DNA of 64,000 bases from Salinibacter ruber DSM 13855 (GCF_000013045.1 NC_007677.1:1922001-1986000); one strand, 5' to 3'. Numbered from the stretch's first letter, positions 49,766 to 57,646 are shown. Notes: generated by a model from the letters alone, not told the origin. Numbers and translations: made by a program.

Positions 49766-50602
49766 ATGCCCACATCCATCATCCCCCTCCTCGCGGAGCG
49801 GCTCGACATTCCGGAGGACCAGGTCCGCCCCCTGCTGAGCACCATGGTGGAGGAGCTCCGCCAGCGCGCCGCGTCCGATGGCGTTCAGCTGTCCGGGCTC
49901 GGCACGTTTCGGGAGGACGGCGACGCCCTCACCTTCGACCCCAGCCCGGCGCTGCAACGACGCGTCAATCGGCCGTACGAGGGCCTCTCCGCGGAGTCCC
50001 TCTCCCCTGAAGCCGAGCCCGACCCGTCCTCCGCCCAGGATCCCTCCGAGGAGGCCGCGCCGTCCCCGGCGTCGGACGCCGATCAGGACGAGGACCTCGC
50101 GCAGGACCGCCCCCCGGCCCAGCCCAACGCCGACACCCGCTCCCCGGACTCTTTCACGATCCTCAGTGGCGTGCTCGCGGCCCTCTTCCTTGCCGGGGCC
50201 GGATGGTTCGTGGTCACCCAGACAAACGTGTTGGGCCCGACCCAGAACCCGCCCCCCACGGCCACCGAGACGCCGGCCGACCAGACCGGGCGTAACGCCA
50301 CCGCGGATTCCGCCTCTGACTCCCAGTCTGTCGACTCGACGGTCCCCGAGGACGAGGCCTCGGACGTTCGGGACTGGACCATCGTCGTGGCCTCCAGCTC
50401 CTCCCGCGGCGGTGCACAGGAGGCCGCGGACCGGTATGCCTCCCAGTTTGACTCCGTCGCCGTCGTGTCCGGAACGGTGGACAATACGACGTGGTACCGC
50501 GTGACGATTGGGCGGTATGCCTCCGAGTCGACCGCCGAACGCGTCCTCTCCGAGCGGGCCGATGCCCTCCCGTCGGACGCGTGGACCCACCGCCTCGAAT
50601 AG
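49766..50602 (+). CDS. HU-like / transmembrane / SPOR-domain protein
   Basis: A 278-residue single-pass inner-membrane protein. Residues 1-75 look like the CCDC81-type prokaryotic HU domain (IIPLLAERLDIPEDQV ... LSGLGTFRE); 76-128 is an acidic Pro/Ser linker; 130-150 a membrane helix (TILSGVLAALFLAGAGWFVV); 203-278 a SPOR domain (DWTIVVASSSSRGGAQEAA ... WYRVTIGRYASESTAERVL) that binds denuded septal peptidoglycan. This topology places the HU-like part in the cytoplasm and SPOR in the periplasm. Start is ATG 49766; a TTG four codons earlier is in frame. It precedes exbB by 30 bases. Confidence 0.85.
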   Translation: MPTSIIPLLAERLDIPEDQVRPLLSTMVEELRQRAASDGVQLSGLGTFREDGDALTFDPSPALQRRVNRPYEGLSAESLSPEAEPDPSSAQDPSEEAAPSPASDADQDEDLAQDRPPAQPNADTRSPDSFTILSGVLAALFLAGAGWFVVTQTNVLGPTQNPPPTATETPADQTGRNATADSASDSQSVDSTVPEDEASDVRDWTIVVASSSSRGGAQEAADRYASQFDSVAVVSGTVDNTTWYRVTIGRYASESTAERVLSERADALPSDAWTHRLE

Positions 50603-50632
50603 CATTTCTCGAACCGACCCCGTCTCGCCCCT

Positions 50633-51370
50633 GTGCCTTCTTCTTTGCTGACCGCCGCGACCGTCCTCCCTCAACAGGTGGACACCACGGCCCTCGACAC
50701 CACCCAAACCGCATCGGGGCAGGCCTCCTCCCTCCTCGATATTCTGGTGCTGGGGGGGTGGGTGATGGTGCCACTGGTGTTGCTTTCCCTGCTCACCATC
50801 TACCTGCTGGTGGAGCGGCTCATCACGATCCGACAGGCCGCCTCCGACCCCGAGGCCATTACCGATCGGGTGCGCGAGTTCGTGCGCAGCGGCAACGTCG
50901 AGGCCGCCATCCAGTACTGTGAGGAGAAGAACGTGCCCATCACCCGCATTCTGCAGCAGGGCCTCGAGCGCCTGGGGCGGCCGATCTCCGAGATTCAGGA
51001 CGCCGTGCAGGCCGCGGGCAAGCACGAAACCTTTGACTTGGAGAAGCGGACGAACCTGCTCGCCAGCATCGCCGGCATTGCGCCCATGCTCGGCTTCTTC
51101 GGGACGGTGGTCGGCATGATCCGGGCGTTCCAGCAGATCCAAAACCTGCAGGGGAACGTGAACCCCTCCGTACTGGCAGGGGGGATTTGGGAGGCCCTGA
51201 TCACGACCGCGGCGGGCCTGCTGGTCGGCATCCTGGCGCTCTTCTCGTACAACTACCTCATGGGGCGCATCCGGCGCCTATCGAACGACATGGAGCGCTC
51301 CGCCACGGACTTCATTGACCTACTGCAGGAGCCCGTCTCGCCGGAGCGGTCCGAGGAGCTGCCGTCGTAA
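50633..51370 (+). CDS. exbB: MotA/TolQ/ExbB proton-channel protein
   Basis: A 245-residue inner-membrane protein with three helices: about 35-60 (LDILVLGGWVMVPLVLLSLL), 138-160 (SIAGIAPMLGFFGTVVGMI) and 178-205 (IWEALITTAAGLLVGILALF), plus the cytoplasmic loop. It has the family signature GFFGTVVGMIRAFQ and the conserved Thr/Gly of helix 3. With ExbD/TolR it forms the pmf-driven channel that energises the outer membrane. The start is GTG at 50633 with poor leader. It is followed after 47 bases by exbD. Confidence 0.93.
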   Translation: MPSSLLTAATVLPQQVDTTALDTTQTASGQASSLLDILVLGGWVMVPLVLLSLLTIYLLVERLITIRQAASDPEAITDRVREFVRSGNVEAAIQYCEEKNVPITRILQQGLERLGRPISEIQDAVQAAGKHETFDLEKRTNLLASIAGIAPMLGFFGTVVGMIRAFQQIQNLQGNVNPSVLAGGIWEALITTAAGLLVGILALFSYNYLMGRIRRLSNDMERSATDFIDLLQEPVSPERSEELPS

Positions 51371-51417
51371 ACCTGCGCCTGCGCCGCCCCTCTCGTTGAC
51401 CAACCGCCCGCGCCGCC

Positions 51418-51825
51418 ATGCCGCTCGACTTCTCCCCTTCCCGCGAGCCGATGACAACCTTCAGCCTCGCGGGCATGACGGACGTCGTCCTGCTCCTCCT
51501 CATTTTCTTCCTGCTCACCTCGAGCTTCATCCCGCAGATGGGGATTCAGGTAAACCTGCCCCAGGTGGACAGCGCGTCGCCCGTGTCGGAGCAGTCGATT
51601 ACCGTGTCGCTCACAAAAGACGGCAACTACTACGTGGCCGGCTCGCCGGTGCCGCAGGCGCGCCTCGTGAGCGAGCTGCGCGCCCGCCGGACCGATCAGC
51701 AGTTCCTCATCATGCGGGCCGACCAGGAGGCCCGGATCGGCCAGTTCGCGACGGTTGCGTCCGCGGCTCAGGCCCTTAACATGCGTGTGCTCGTGGCGAC
51801 GGAACGGGCCGGGCAGTCGCGGTAG
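51418..51825 (+). CDS. exbD: ExbD/TolR biopolymer transport protein
   Basis: A 135-residue protein with one membrane helix containing the conserved Asp: AGMTDVVLLLLIFFLLTSSF, and a periplasmic domain with GIQVNLPQVDSA, ITVSLTKDGNYYVAGSPV and VLVATERAG. The Asp carries protons in the ExbB/D channel. No tonB, tolA or pal gene follows; instead the plus-strand block ends here and a broken lactonase fragment is found on the other strand. Confidence 0.93.
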   Translation: MPLDFSPSREPMTTFSLAGMTDVVLLLLIFFLLTSSFIPQMGIQVNLPQVDSASPVSEQSITVSLTKDGNYYVAGSPVPQARLVSELRARRTDQQFLIMRADQEARIGQFATVASAAQALNMRVLVATERAGQSR

Positions 51826-51894
51826 CTGTGGCGCTTGTTCTGGACCCGTACTCTCGCCGACACGCCCCGAAGGTGTGATCACGCCGTGGTCGAG

Positions 51895-52041
51895 GGGACT
51901 GACGGCGGTCGTGGTCGGGTTCGGGACGTCAGCCGAGGGGCCCGTGTAGGTCAGCCGCCCGGTGTCCGTGTTAACGTCAAAAACCGAAATGGCATCCGCC
52001 CGGCGGTTGGCGACGAGAAGATGGCTCCCTTCGGGCACTCG
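51895..52041 (-). pseudogene. C-terminal fragment of a lactonase (6-phosphogluconolactonase-like beta-propeller)
   Basis: On the minus strand about 49 codons read VPEGSHLLVANRRADAISVF, then DVNTDTGRLTYTGPSADVPN and PTTTAV, a good match to the last blade of YkgB/lactonase-family propellers (pattern PdGrflyvaN...sisvF.vd..tG.L). Nothing upstream encodes the other six blades: the fragment begins immediately after the comM stop codon. Downstream the frame runs on without a stop into antisense of exbD. It is therefore truncated at both ends and surely not functional. Confidence 0.65.
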
Positions 52042-52046
52042 GCATC

Positions 52047-53597
52047 TCATCCGTGCCACCACTCCCGATCCAGCGAGCGGTACTGAATGGCCTCCGACAC
52101 GTGCTCGGCCCGAATCGATGCGCTTGCCTCCAGGTCGGCCACGGTCCGGGCCACCTTCAGGATGCGCGTGTAGCCGCGGGCACTGAGGCCAAGCCGGTCG
52201 GAGGCCGTGCGCAGTAGGTTCTGCCCTGCATCGTTGAGCGCGCAGTGCTCCTGCACCCGCTGGGCATCCATCTGGGCATTGCTGTAGAGGGCCTCCACCG
52301 CCCCAAACCGCTCCGACTGCCGCTCTCGGGCCTGCACCACCCGCTTTCGTACGGCAGCGGACGACTCGCCGGTCCGCTCGGCGCTCATCGCATCGAAGTC
52401 CACCGGCGCCACCTCCACGTGCAGGTCGATCCGGTCCATGAGGGGCCCGCTAATTTTGCCGAGGTACCGTTGCACCTGGGCGGGCGTGCAGACGCACTCC
52501 TGATTCGGGTCGTTGAGGTGCCCGCACGGGCACGGGTTCATCGAAGCGATGAGCATGAAACGGGCCGGGTAGGTGACGGTCGTCTCCGCCCGGCTGATCG
52601 TGATGCGCCCCTCCTCCATCGGCTGGCGGAGGACCTCCAGGACCCGCCGCTGAAACTCGGGCAGTTCGTCGAGGAACAGGACGCCGTTGTGGGCAAGGGA
52701 GATTTCGCCGGGGGTCGGATGGGCGCCGCCTCCACAGAGACCCGCGTCGGAAATGGTGTGGTGCGGGGCCCGAAACGGGCGCGTGGCGAGGATGCCGTGG
52801 TCGGACGCGAGTTCGCCGCTGACGGAGTGAATCTTGGTCGTTTCGAGCGCCTCGTCGGTACTGAGCGGCGGCAGGATCGTGGGCATGCGGCGGGCGAGCA
52901 TGGTTTTGCCCGAGCCGGGCGGACCGACCATGAGCGCGTTGTGGCCGCCGGCCGCCGCCACTTCGAGGGCCCGCTTTACGTTTTCCTGGCCCCGCACGTC
53001 GCTCAGGTCGCGTCGGTACTGGCGCGCCTGGTCGAAGATCGCGTCCAGATCGTTCGTGTAGGGCTCCGGCGCCGCCGGGCTGTGGGGATCGTGCAGAATG
53101 TCAGACGCGTCGGTGACCGTCTCCACCGGGTAGACCCTGAGGTCGTCCACCACGGCGGCCTCCGCGGCGTTCTCGGCGGGGACGAGCACGCCCTCGTACC
53201 CTTCCTCCCGCGCCTTCATCGCCATCGGCAGCACGCCGTTGACGGGACGCACGGTGCCGTCCAGGGCCAGCTCGCCCGTGAGCCAGTACCGATCCAGCAC
53301 GTCCGCCGTGACCGTGGTGCCGCTGGCGGCCACCCAGCCGACCGCCATCGGCAGGTCGAACGCCGCGCTTTCCTTCGGCACGTCCGCCGGCGCGAGGTTG
53401 ATGGTAATGCGTCCCCACTCTACGGGAATGTCGTTGTTCTCGAGGGCGGCGCGCACCCGGTCGAAGCTCTCCCGCACCGCCGCCCGCGGCAGCCCCACGA
53501 CCGATAGGCCCCGCATGCCGGAGGCGACGTTCGTTTCGAGCTCGACCGGCAGGGCCTCAACACCGTGCGTCGTGCTACTCCAGACCTGGCTCAACAT
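52047..53597 (-). CDS. comM: ComM/YifB-family Mg-chelatase-like AAA+ ATPase
   Basis: A 516-residue protein; ComM is a hexameric helicase promoting branch migration during natural transformation. Layout: N-terminal Lon-protease-S5-like domain (GVEALPVELETNVASGMRGLSVVGLPRAAVRESFDRV), AAA+ core with Walker A GPPGSGKTM, Walker B LFLDELPEF, then the CPCG...C zinc-like loop (NPCPCGHLNDPNQECVC) and a C-terminal helical domain. Length and order are normal for the family. Its stop codon directly abuts the lactonase fragment. Confidence 0.93.
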   Translation of the reverse strand: MLSQVWSSTTHGVEALPVELETNVASGMRGLSVVGLPRAAVRESFDRVRAALENNDIPVEWGRITINLAPADVPKESAAFDLPMAVGWVAASGTTVTADVLDRYWLTGELALDGTVRPVNGVLPMAMKAREEGYEGVLVPAENAAEAAVVDDLRVYPVETVTDASDILHDPHSPAAPEPYTNDLDAIFDQARQYRRDLSDVRGQENVKRALEVAAAGGHNALMVGPPGSGKTMLARRMPTILPPLSTDEALETTKIHSVSGELASDHGILATRPFRAPHHTISDAGLCGGGAHPTPGEISLAHNGVLFLDELPEFQRRVLEVLRQPMEEGRITISRAETTVTYPARFMLIASMNPCPCGHLNDPNQECVCTPAQVQRYLGKISGPLMDRIDLHVEVAPVDFDAMSAERTGESSAAVRKRVVQARERQSERFGAVEALYSNAQMDAQRVQEHCALNDAGQNLLRTASDRLGLSARGYTRILKVARTVADLEASASIRAEHVSEAIQYRSLDREWWHG

Positions 53598-54092
53598 GAG
53601 ACGCCGGGGACGTCGGTTCGGGGACGGCGGGCAGGGTCCACAGACACATCGGCTTCACGGGGCATAACGTTCGCCCGGCACGGCCTGCGCCTTCGCGTTT
53701 CAAGGCCGCAGCCAGACGGGTGCCCTCGGTGTCCGCCCCCGCCGTCCGCATGAATGTCCCCCCTCGATTCATGCCCCGCTGCCATCCGAGAAGGGGCCGG
53801 GTCGCCCGGGCCGACCGTTCAATCTGGGTCTAGTGGGGAGATCGTGGTTCCCTTCCGGACTCCCCCAACTTGCGACGGGCCCAGTAGGATTTGATCGAAT
53901 CCCAATTTTACTCGTGGGGGGATCCAAGGTGCGGCACCGTGACAGAAGCGCTCGTCCGGGCGTTCCCATACGGAGACTGACGGAGCAACCGGGTCTCGCC
54001 AAGCCATGGGTGGCGGGGCTCAACGCGTTGGCCGCCCAGCCGCCCATACAGGGGGGAATCGCGGTACATACTGCATGAACCAGAGGCGCCGT

Positions 54093-54122
54093 GGCACGGG
54101 GCGCGGGGATGCGCCCCGTGCC
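54093..54122. repeat. Perfect 12-bp inverted repeat (strong hairpin)
   Basis: GGCACGGGGCGC (54093-54104) and GCGCCCCGTGCC (54111-54122) are perfect complements around GGGGAT, and flanking GCC/GGC can extend the stem past a two-base bulge. No T-run follows on either strand. It is about 100 bases downstream of the azurin-like stop codon and may end or protect that transcript. Confidence 0.65.
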
Positions 54123-54190
54123 GGCGTCCTCAGAGGGGACGTCGACAACTGCAAGAGTGTACCCCCCGGGAGAGTTGAATCTTCGAGGCA

Positions 54191-54217
54191 GGCCCGCATC
54201 CACGGACCTGCGGGGCC
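54191..54217 (-). terminator. Hairpin directly after the azurin-like gene
   Basis: GGCCCGC (54191-54197) and GCGGGGCC (54210-54217) pair with one bulged G. The stem starts 5 bases after the stop codon. There is no T-run, so an intrinsic terminator of the classical type is not shown. Confidence 0.3.
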
Positions 54218-54221
54218 GGCC

Positions 54222-54791
54222 TTAGGTCACGATCATCGTGCCCTGCATGGTTGCCCAGTGGCCCGGGTAGGTGCATACGTAGCCGTACTTGCCCGACTCC
54301 GACGGCGTCGTGAACGTCACCGATACCGTTTCGCCCGGCTTCGAGATGTCCGTGGCCGCCAATACCGCAGGGTGGTCGGGGACATATTCGTTCGATGCGC
54401 CCGCCTGCACGCCGGCCTGTCCCACCTCCTTAAAGGTGCTCTGCTCCGGGGGCTTGTTCATAAGAACCACATTGTGCTGCATCGACGGGCTCGATGCAGT
54501 GTTCTCGAACACCAGCTCAATCTCCGTGTCCGCCGGCACCTCGAACTCCGTCTCCTTGTACTTCATCTGATTGCCCTGCGGGTGGATCGTCACCGTCTGG
54601 GCGCCGCCTCCGCTCGACTGCCCGGACGCCTGGCTCGCGGATTGGCTCGTGGACCCGGAGGAGGAGCCGCCTCCCTCTCCGCCCCCGCCCCCGCAGGCCG
54701 ATACCAGCGATCCGGCGCCGAGGCCCGCAATGCCGACCACGCTCAGGCGCTGTAAGAAATCACGTCTCGAAACGTCCTGTTCATTTGCCAT
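54222..54791 (-). CDS. Tat-exported azurin-like blue copper lipoprotein
   Basis: A 189-residue protein. The N-terminus has a twin-arginine motif (SRRDFLQ), a hydrophobic part and a lipobox SAC with Cys33, so it should fold in the cytoplasm and be lipid-anchored outside. A Ser/Gly linker (34-64) follows. The cupredoxin domain shows type-1 copper ligands His106 (MQHNVVLM), Cys173, His178 and Met182 (VCTYPGHWATM), as in azurin and auracyanin. Role: mobile electron carrier in a respiratory chain. It starts the copper-linked region and is preceded by a palindrome at 54864-54883. Confidence 0.93.
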   Translation of the reverse strand: MANEQDVSRRDFLQRLSVVGIAGLGAGSLVSACGGGGGEGGGSSSGSTSQSASQASGQSSGGGAQTVTIHPQGNQMKYKETEFEVPADTEIELVFENTASSPSMQHNVVLMNKPPEQSTFKEVGQAGVQAGASNEYVPDHPAVLAATDISKPGETVSVTFTTPSESGKYGYVCTYPGHWATMQGTMIVT

Positions 54792-54863
54792 AGTGATGCA
54801 AAAACCTAGTTTGGGGTCTAGCCGAAGGATGTCAGGTCTCTGTGCTTTGAAAGCCCGCTGCAG

Positions 54864-54883
54864 TCACGGGGTCCTACCCGTGA
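54864..54883. promoter_or_regulatory. Palindrome upstream of the azurin-like gene
   Basis: TCACGGG and CCCGTGA are separated by six bases and lie 73 bases before the azurin-like ATG, a plausible operator position. No regulator is known for it. Confidence 0.4.
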
Positions 54884-55160
54884 TTAAGACACCACGAAAA
54901 GTAGTTTACTCGACCACGAAGACCGATTGGAGCCAGACGCGCTTCGGCCCTTTTTCTTCACGACAGTAAGGTGAATTGGTAGATTAAGGTCTCACACGCG
55001 CAAGGGCATTGAGACAGGGACTCAACGTCGCCACCGTCTTTGTTCAATACTTCTCATTTGCGGGGGAAGTGCACGTGTGTCCAGTCGGATTAACATTGTG
55101 TGGTGGGTTTCCCCACACAGATAAATCGTCCAGAGTCGTCCGCACCTCGCCCCCGCACCT
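54884..55160. other. Divergent upstream region between azurin-like and DUF3047 genes
   Basis: Rather AT-rich compared with coding DNA. Apart from the palindromes listed separately I see no small gene, terminator or RNA. It presumably carries promoters for both divergent genes. Confidence 0.4.
55097..55119. promoter_or_regulatory. Inverted repeat upstream of the DUF3047 gene
   Basis: TGTGTGG (55097-55103) and CCACACA (55113-55119) are perfect complements separated by nine bases, about 50 bases before the DUF3047 ATG. It could be an operator or a leader hairpin. Confidence 0.35.
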
Positions 55161-55169
55161 GTGAGGTTG

Positions 55170-55979
55170 ATGATCTCAGTCCTACGTTTGCCCGCTTGCT
55201 GGTCGCTCGTCCTCTGCGCAATTGGCCTCATGGTCGGCTTCGCCACGCACGCCCCCCCGCAGCGGTACATCGGGCACTTTTCGACCGCCGAGGCCACCCC
55301 CGACGGGCACCCATCCGGGTGGCAGACTGTCCGCTTCGGGGACGTAGAGACGGAGACCCGGTACCGGCTCGTTGAACGACCGGTCGGGGGCGACTCCACC
55401 GCGGTCGTTCGTGCCGTCAGCGACGGCGGGGCCGCGGGGCTGGGGCGCACACTGACCCTCGACCCGCAACGGTACCCGGTGTTGTCCTGGCGGTGGAAGG
55501 TGACCAATGTGCTCGACGAGGGCGACGCCCGAACCAAAGACGGGGACGACTATCCGGCTCGGCTCTACGTTACCTTCGACTACGACCCGAGCAACTTTGG
55601 CCTGGTCGATCGCGCCAAGTACGAAGCCCTCCAGGCCCTCGGGTACGACCAGATCCCGACTCGGGCCCTGAACTACGTCTGGGCAAGCCGGGTCGACCGG
55701 GACACCATTCTCCCGAACGCGTTCACGGACTGGGTGCAGATGATTCCCGTCGAGAGCGGCTCGACGAAGGTGGGGACGTGGGTTCGCGAACGGCGGGACA
55801 TTCGTGCAGACTACCGCCGGGCGTTCGGGGGCGCCCCGCCGCCCATCGACGGCGTCGCCATCATGACCGACACCGACAACACCGGCGAGGCGGCCACCGC
55901 GTACTACGGCGACATCGTGGCCCGGCGTCCCCCCTCGGTCCAAGATTCGAACCTCGACTGGTCGGACCTGAACGATTGA
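55170..55979 (+). CDS. DUF3047 family exported protein
   Basis: A 269-residue protein with an N-terminal hydrophobic signal (ISVLRLPACWSLVLCAIGLM). DUF3047 traits are visible: YPVLSWRWKVTNVLDEGDARTKDGDDYPARLYVTF in parts, ALNYVWASR, RDIRADYRRAFG and IDGVAIMTDTDNTGEAATAYYGDI. The family is a beta-jelly-roll-like periplasmic protein of unknown function, often found with cytochrome or membrane-enzyme genes. The ATG at 55170 follows a GTG at 55161 in the same frame. It is divergent from the azurin-like gene. Confidence 0.88.
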   Translation: MISVLRLPACWSLVLCAIGLMVGFATHAPPQRYIGHFSTAEATPDGHPSGWQTVRFGDVETETRYRLVERPVGGDSTAVVRAVSDGGAAGLGRTLTLDPQRYPVLSWRWKVTNVLDEGDARTKDGDDYPARLYVTFDYDPSNFGLVDRAKYEALQALGYDQIPTRALNYVWASRVDRDTILPNAFTDWVQMIPVESGSTKVGTWVRERRDIRADYRRAFGGAPPPIDGVAIMTDTDNTGEAATAYYGDIVARRPPSVQDSNLDWSDLND

Positions 55980-56014
55980 AACCGTCCGGTCGGGTCGGTC
56001 AGCGGGGCCGGTTC

Positions 56015-56172
56015 TCAGAAGACCATCTGCCCCGGTACGGCCAGGGCGACCGCGGCGCTGTAGGCGTACGCGACGGCGATGGCAAAGGCCACGAGCATCA
56101 TCATGCCAGGCGTTTGCCCTCGCCGGTCGTCGACGAGGCACCGTCGGCATCGGTGGAACGAGCGCGATCCCA
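56015..56172 (-). pseudogene. Remnant of a CopB-type heavy-metal P-type ATPase
   Basis: A minus-strand frame ending in TGA reads RRGQTPGMMMLVAFAIAV and AYAYSAAVALAVPGQMVF. This resembles the second-to-third transmembrane region of CopB-type ATPases, where PGMMTLIALAISVAY...YS is conserved. Only about 45 codons are left and no catalytic motif is present. If translated from the triple ATG at 56104 it would give a 29-residue hydrophobic peptide. It lies between the DUF3047 gene and the methyltransferase gene. Confidence 0.5.
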
Positions 56173-56217
56173 GGCCATGCCGTGGTTAGGTGGGCGAGCA
56201 CGTCATCGAGAGCGGCG

Positions 56218-56862
56218 TCAAGTCCCCGTGGGGCGGGCGACGGCCCCCATCATCCCCCACACGAAATCGAATCGATAGCGGAACGCATCGGGCACATCGA
56301 AAGTGGCGTGCCCCAGCATGGTCGTCAGGGCCGGAAGGGTATAGCACGTCTCGTACGCCGGGTCGATATGCCGGAGCACCCGGTCCATGACGCGACACGT
56401 CCAGTAGTCCCGGCACCAGTCGAGGAGCACGAGGCGGCCGCCGGGCCGCAGGACACGGCGCACCTCCCCCAGCACGGCGACGGGATGGGTGAAGTAGTGG
56501 AACGTATTGGCGCAGGCCACGACGTCGAACGTGTCGCCGGCGAACGGCAACTCGTGGGCGTCGGCCCGCTCGATGCGCGCGTTCGGCACGTCGGCCAGTT
56601 TGTGACGCGCCCGCTCGACCATCTTCGGCGCCAGGTCGACGCCCCTCAACGCAGCCCCCGGCACGTCCTTCGCGATGCGCCGGAGCAGCTCGCCGGTCCC
56701 ACAGGCCAGATCGAGCATCCGCTCGTTCGACTCCGCGTCGGCCATCCGCCGCACCACCGGCAGAGTCCCGTTCATGTATCGGGCCCAGAACCAGTCGTAG
56801 ACCCTCGCCCAGGCGTCGTACTGGGCCGAAACGGACGAATCCTGACGGGACGAATCAGTCAT
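56218..56862 (-). CDS. SAM-dependent methyltransferase (UbiE/class I)
   Basis: A 214-residue Rossmann methyltransferase. SAM-binding motifs are MLDLACGTGELLRRI (motif I), LRGVDLAPKMVERAR and VVACANTFHYFTHPVAVLGEVRRVLRPGGRLVLLDW (motifs II-III). The N-terminal helix region YDAWARVYDWFWARYMNG is typical of small-molecule methyltransferases; the substrate is unknown. The ATG at 56862 is chosen; the frame to 56979 has no homology. It is on the same strand as the cupredoxin gene, 132 bases downstream of it. Confidence 0.88.
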   Translation of the reverse strand: MTDSSRQDSSVSAQYDAWARVYDWFWARYMNGTLPVVRRMADAESNERMLDLACGTGELLRRIAKDVPGAALRGVDLAPKMVERARHKLADVPNARIERADAHELPFAGDTFDVVACANTFHYFTHPVAVLGEVRRVLRPGGRLVLLDWCRDYWTCRVMDRVLRHIDPAYETCYTLPALTTMLGHATFDVPDAFRYRFDFVWGMMGAVARPTGT

Positions 56863-56994
56863 CGGGGGGCACGAGCAAGGACCAACGTGACGAACCGCGT
56901 GCGGATCAGCGCCAGACGAGCCCCCCAGGGGCAAAAGTCCCTCCGTGGAGTCGCCCCACGAGGCCCGCGGTTTTCTCATTGCCCCCTACGGATG

Positions 56995-57564
56995 CTACTC
57001 GTCGTCCGGGGCCGTCACACGCAGGGTGCCCTCCATGCCCATCTCGTAGTGCTTCCGTCCGCCCGTCGTCTCGAAGCACGCGATGGTGTACGTGCCCGCC
57101 TTGGCGGCCGGGAGGGTGAAGGTCATAGACCCGCGTCCGCCCGGCGGCAACTCGAACTCGTTCTCGTGGTGATCCCCCTCTTCCGCCTCGTCATGCTCCC
57201 CCTCTTCTTCGTCGGCGTGGCCGCCGGGCTGCTTGTTCTTCTCGATCGAGACGCCCTCGAAGAGATTTTGCTCGAATCCCTCCTTGTCGCCGGCTACGAG
57301 GGACCCCACAACGAAATAGTGCTCCACGGTGCCCTCGTTGGTAAATTGCAGCGTGACCGGTTCCCCCGCGGGGAGAGTGAGCGTGGACGGTTCATAGGCG
57401 TGATCCGTCATCGTGACCTCAATTGTATCGGCGGAGGGAGAGACGCTCCGGAACAGGCGGTCGGTCGGGGCGGCCTCGGGGCCACGAGCGGCGAGCCCCA
57501 GGACGAGACCGGCACTGAGCCAGGCGGCCAAGGATCGCCAATGGAAGACACGGACGGGCATCAT
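56995..57564 (-). CDS. Secreted cupredoxin-like protein with His/Glu-rich insert
   Basis: A 189-residue protein with signal peptide (WRSLAAWLSAGLVLGLAARG). The cupredoxin fold shows EVTMTDHAYEPSTLTLPAGEPVTLQF in part, likely ligands His82 (VEHYFVVG), Cys163 (IACFETTGG), His172 and Met175. Between strands, residues 111-137 form an insert dominated by His, Glu and Asp (GGHADEEEGEHDEAEEGDHH), a probable second metal site. Two ATG codons, 57564 and 57561, are adjacent. It lies 82 bases after copA on the same strand, so it likely belongs to the copper operon. Confidence 0.88.
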   Translation of the reverse strand: MMPVRVFHWRSLAAWLSAGLVLGLAARGPEAAPTDRLFRSVSPSADTIEVTMTDHAYEPSTLTLPAGEPVTLQFTNEGTVEHYFVVGSLVAGDKEGFEQNLFEGVSIEKNKQPGGHADEEEGEHDEAEEGDHHENEFELPPGGRGSMTFTLPAAKAGTYTIACFETTGGRKHYEMGMEGTLRVTAPDDE

Positions 57565-57646
57565 AAGGGTAGTGGGTGCGGTACGTGAACGGACGGGCGC
57601 GTCGCAAAGAGGTATGAAATGCCGATGGGCTGGATCCGCCCCGGGC

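Larger units (their letters stand above)
53598..54221. other. Intergenic stretch without a supportable gene
   Basis: About 620 bases between comM and the azurin-like gene. The longest frame, 53769-54203 minus, has no domain and an unnatural Pro/Arg/Gly composition. Two hairpins at 54093-54122 and 54191-54217 lie near its right end. It should contain the comM promoter and the 3' end of the azurin transcript. Confidence 0.4.

Noticed and set aside
49361-51142. 593-codon minus-strand frame across the HU-SPOR and exbB genes
   Set aside because: Antisense shadow; the plus-strand products have clear domains.
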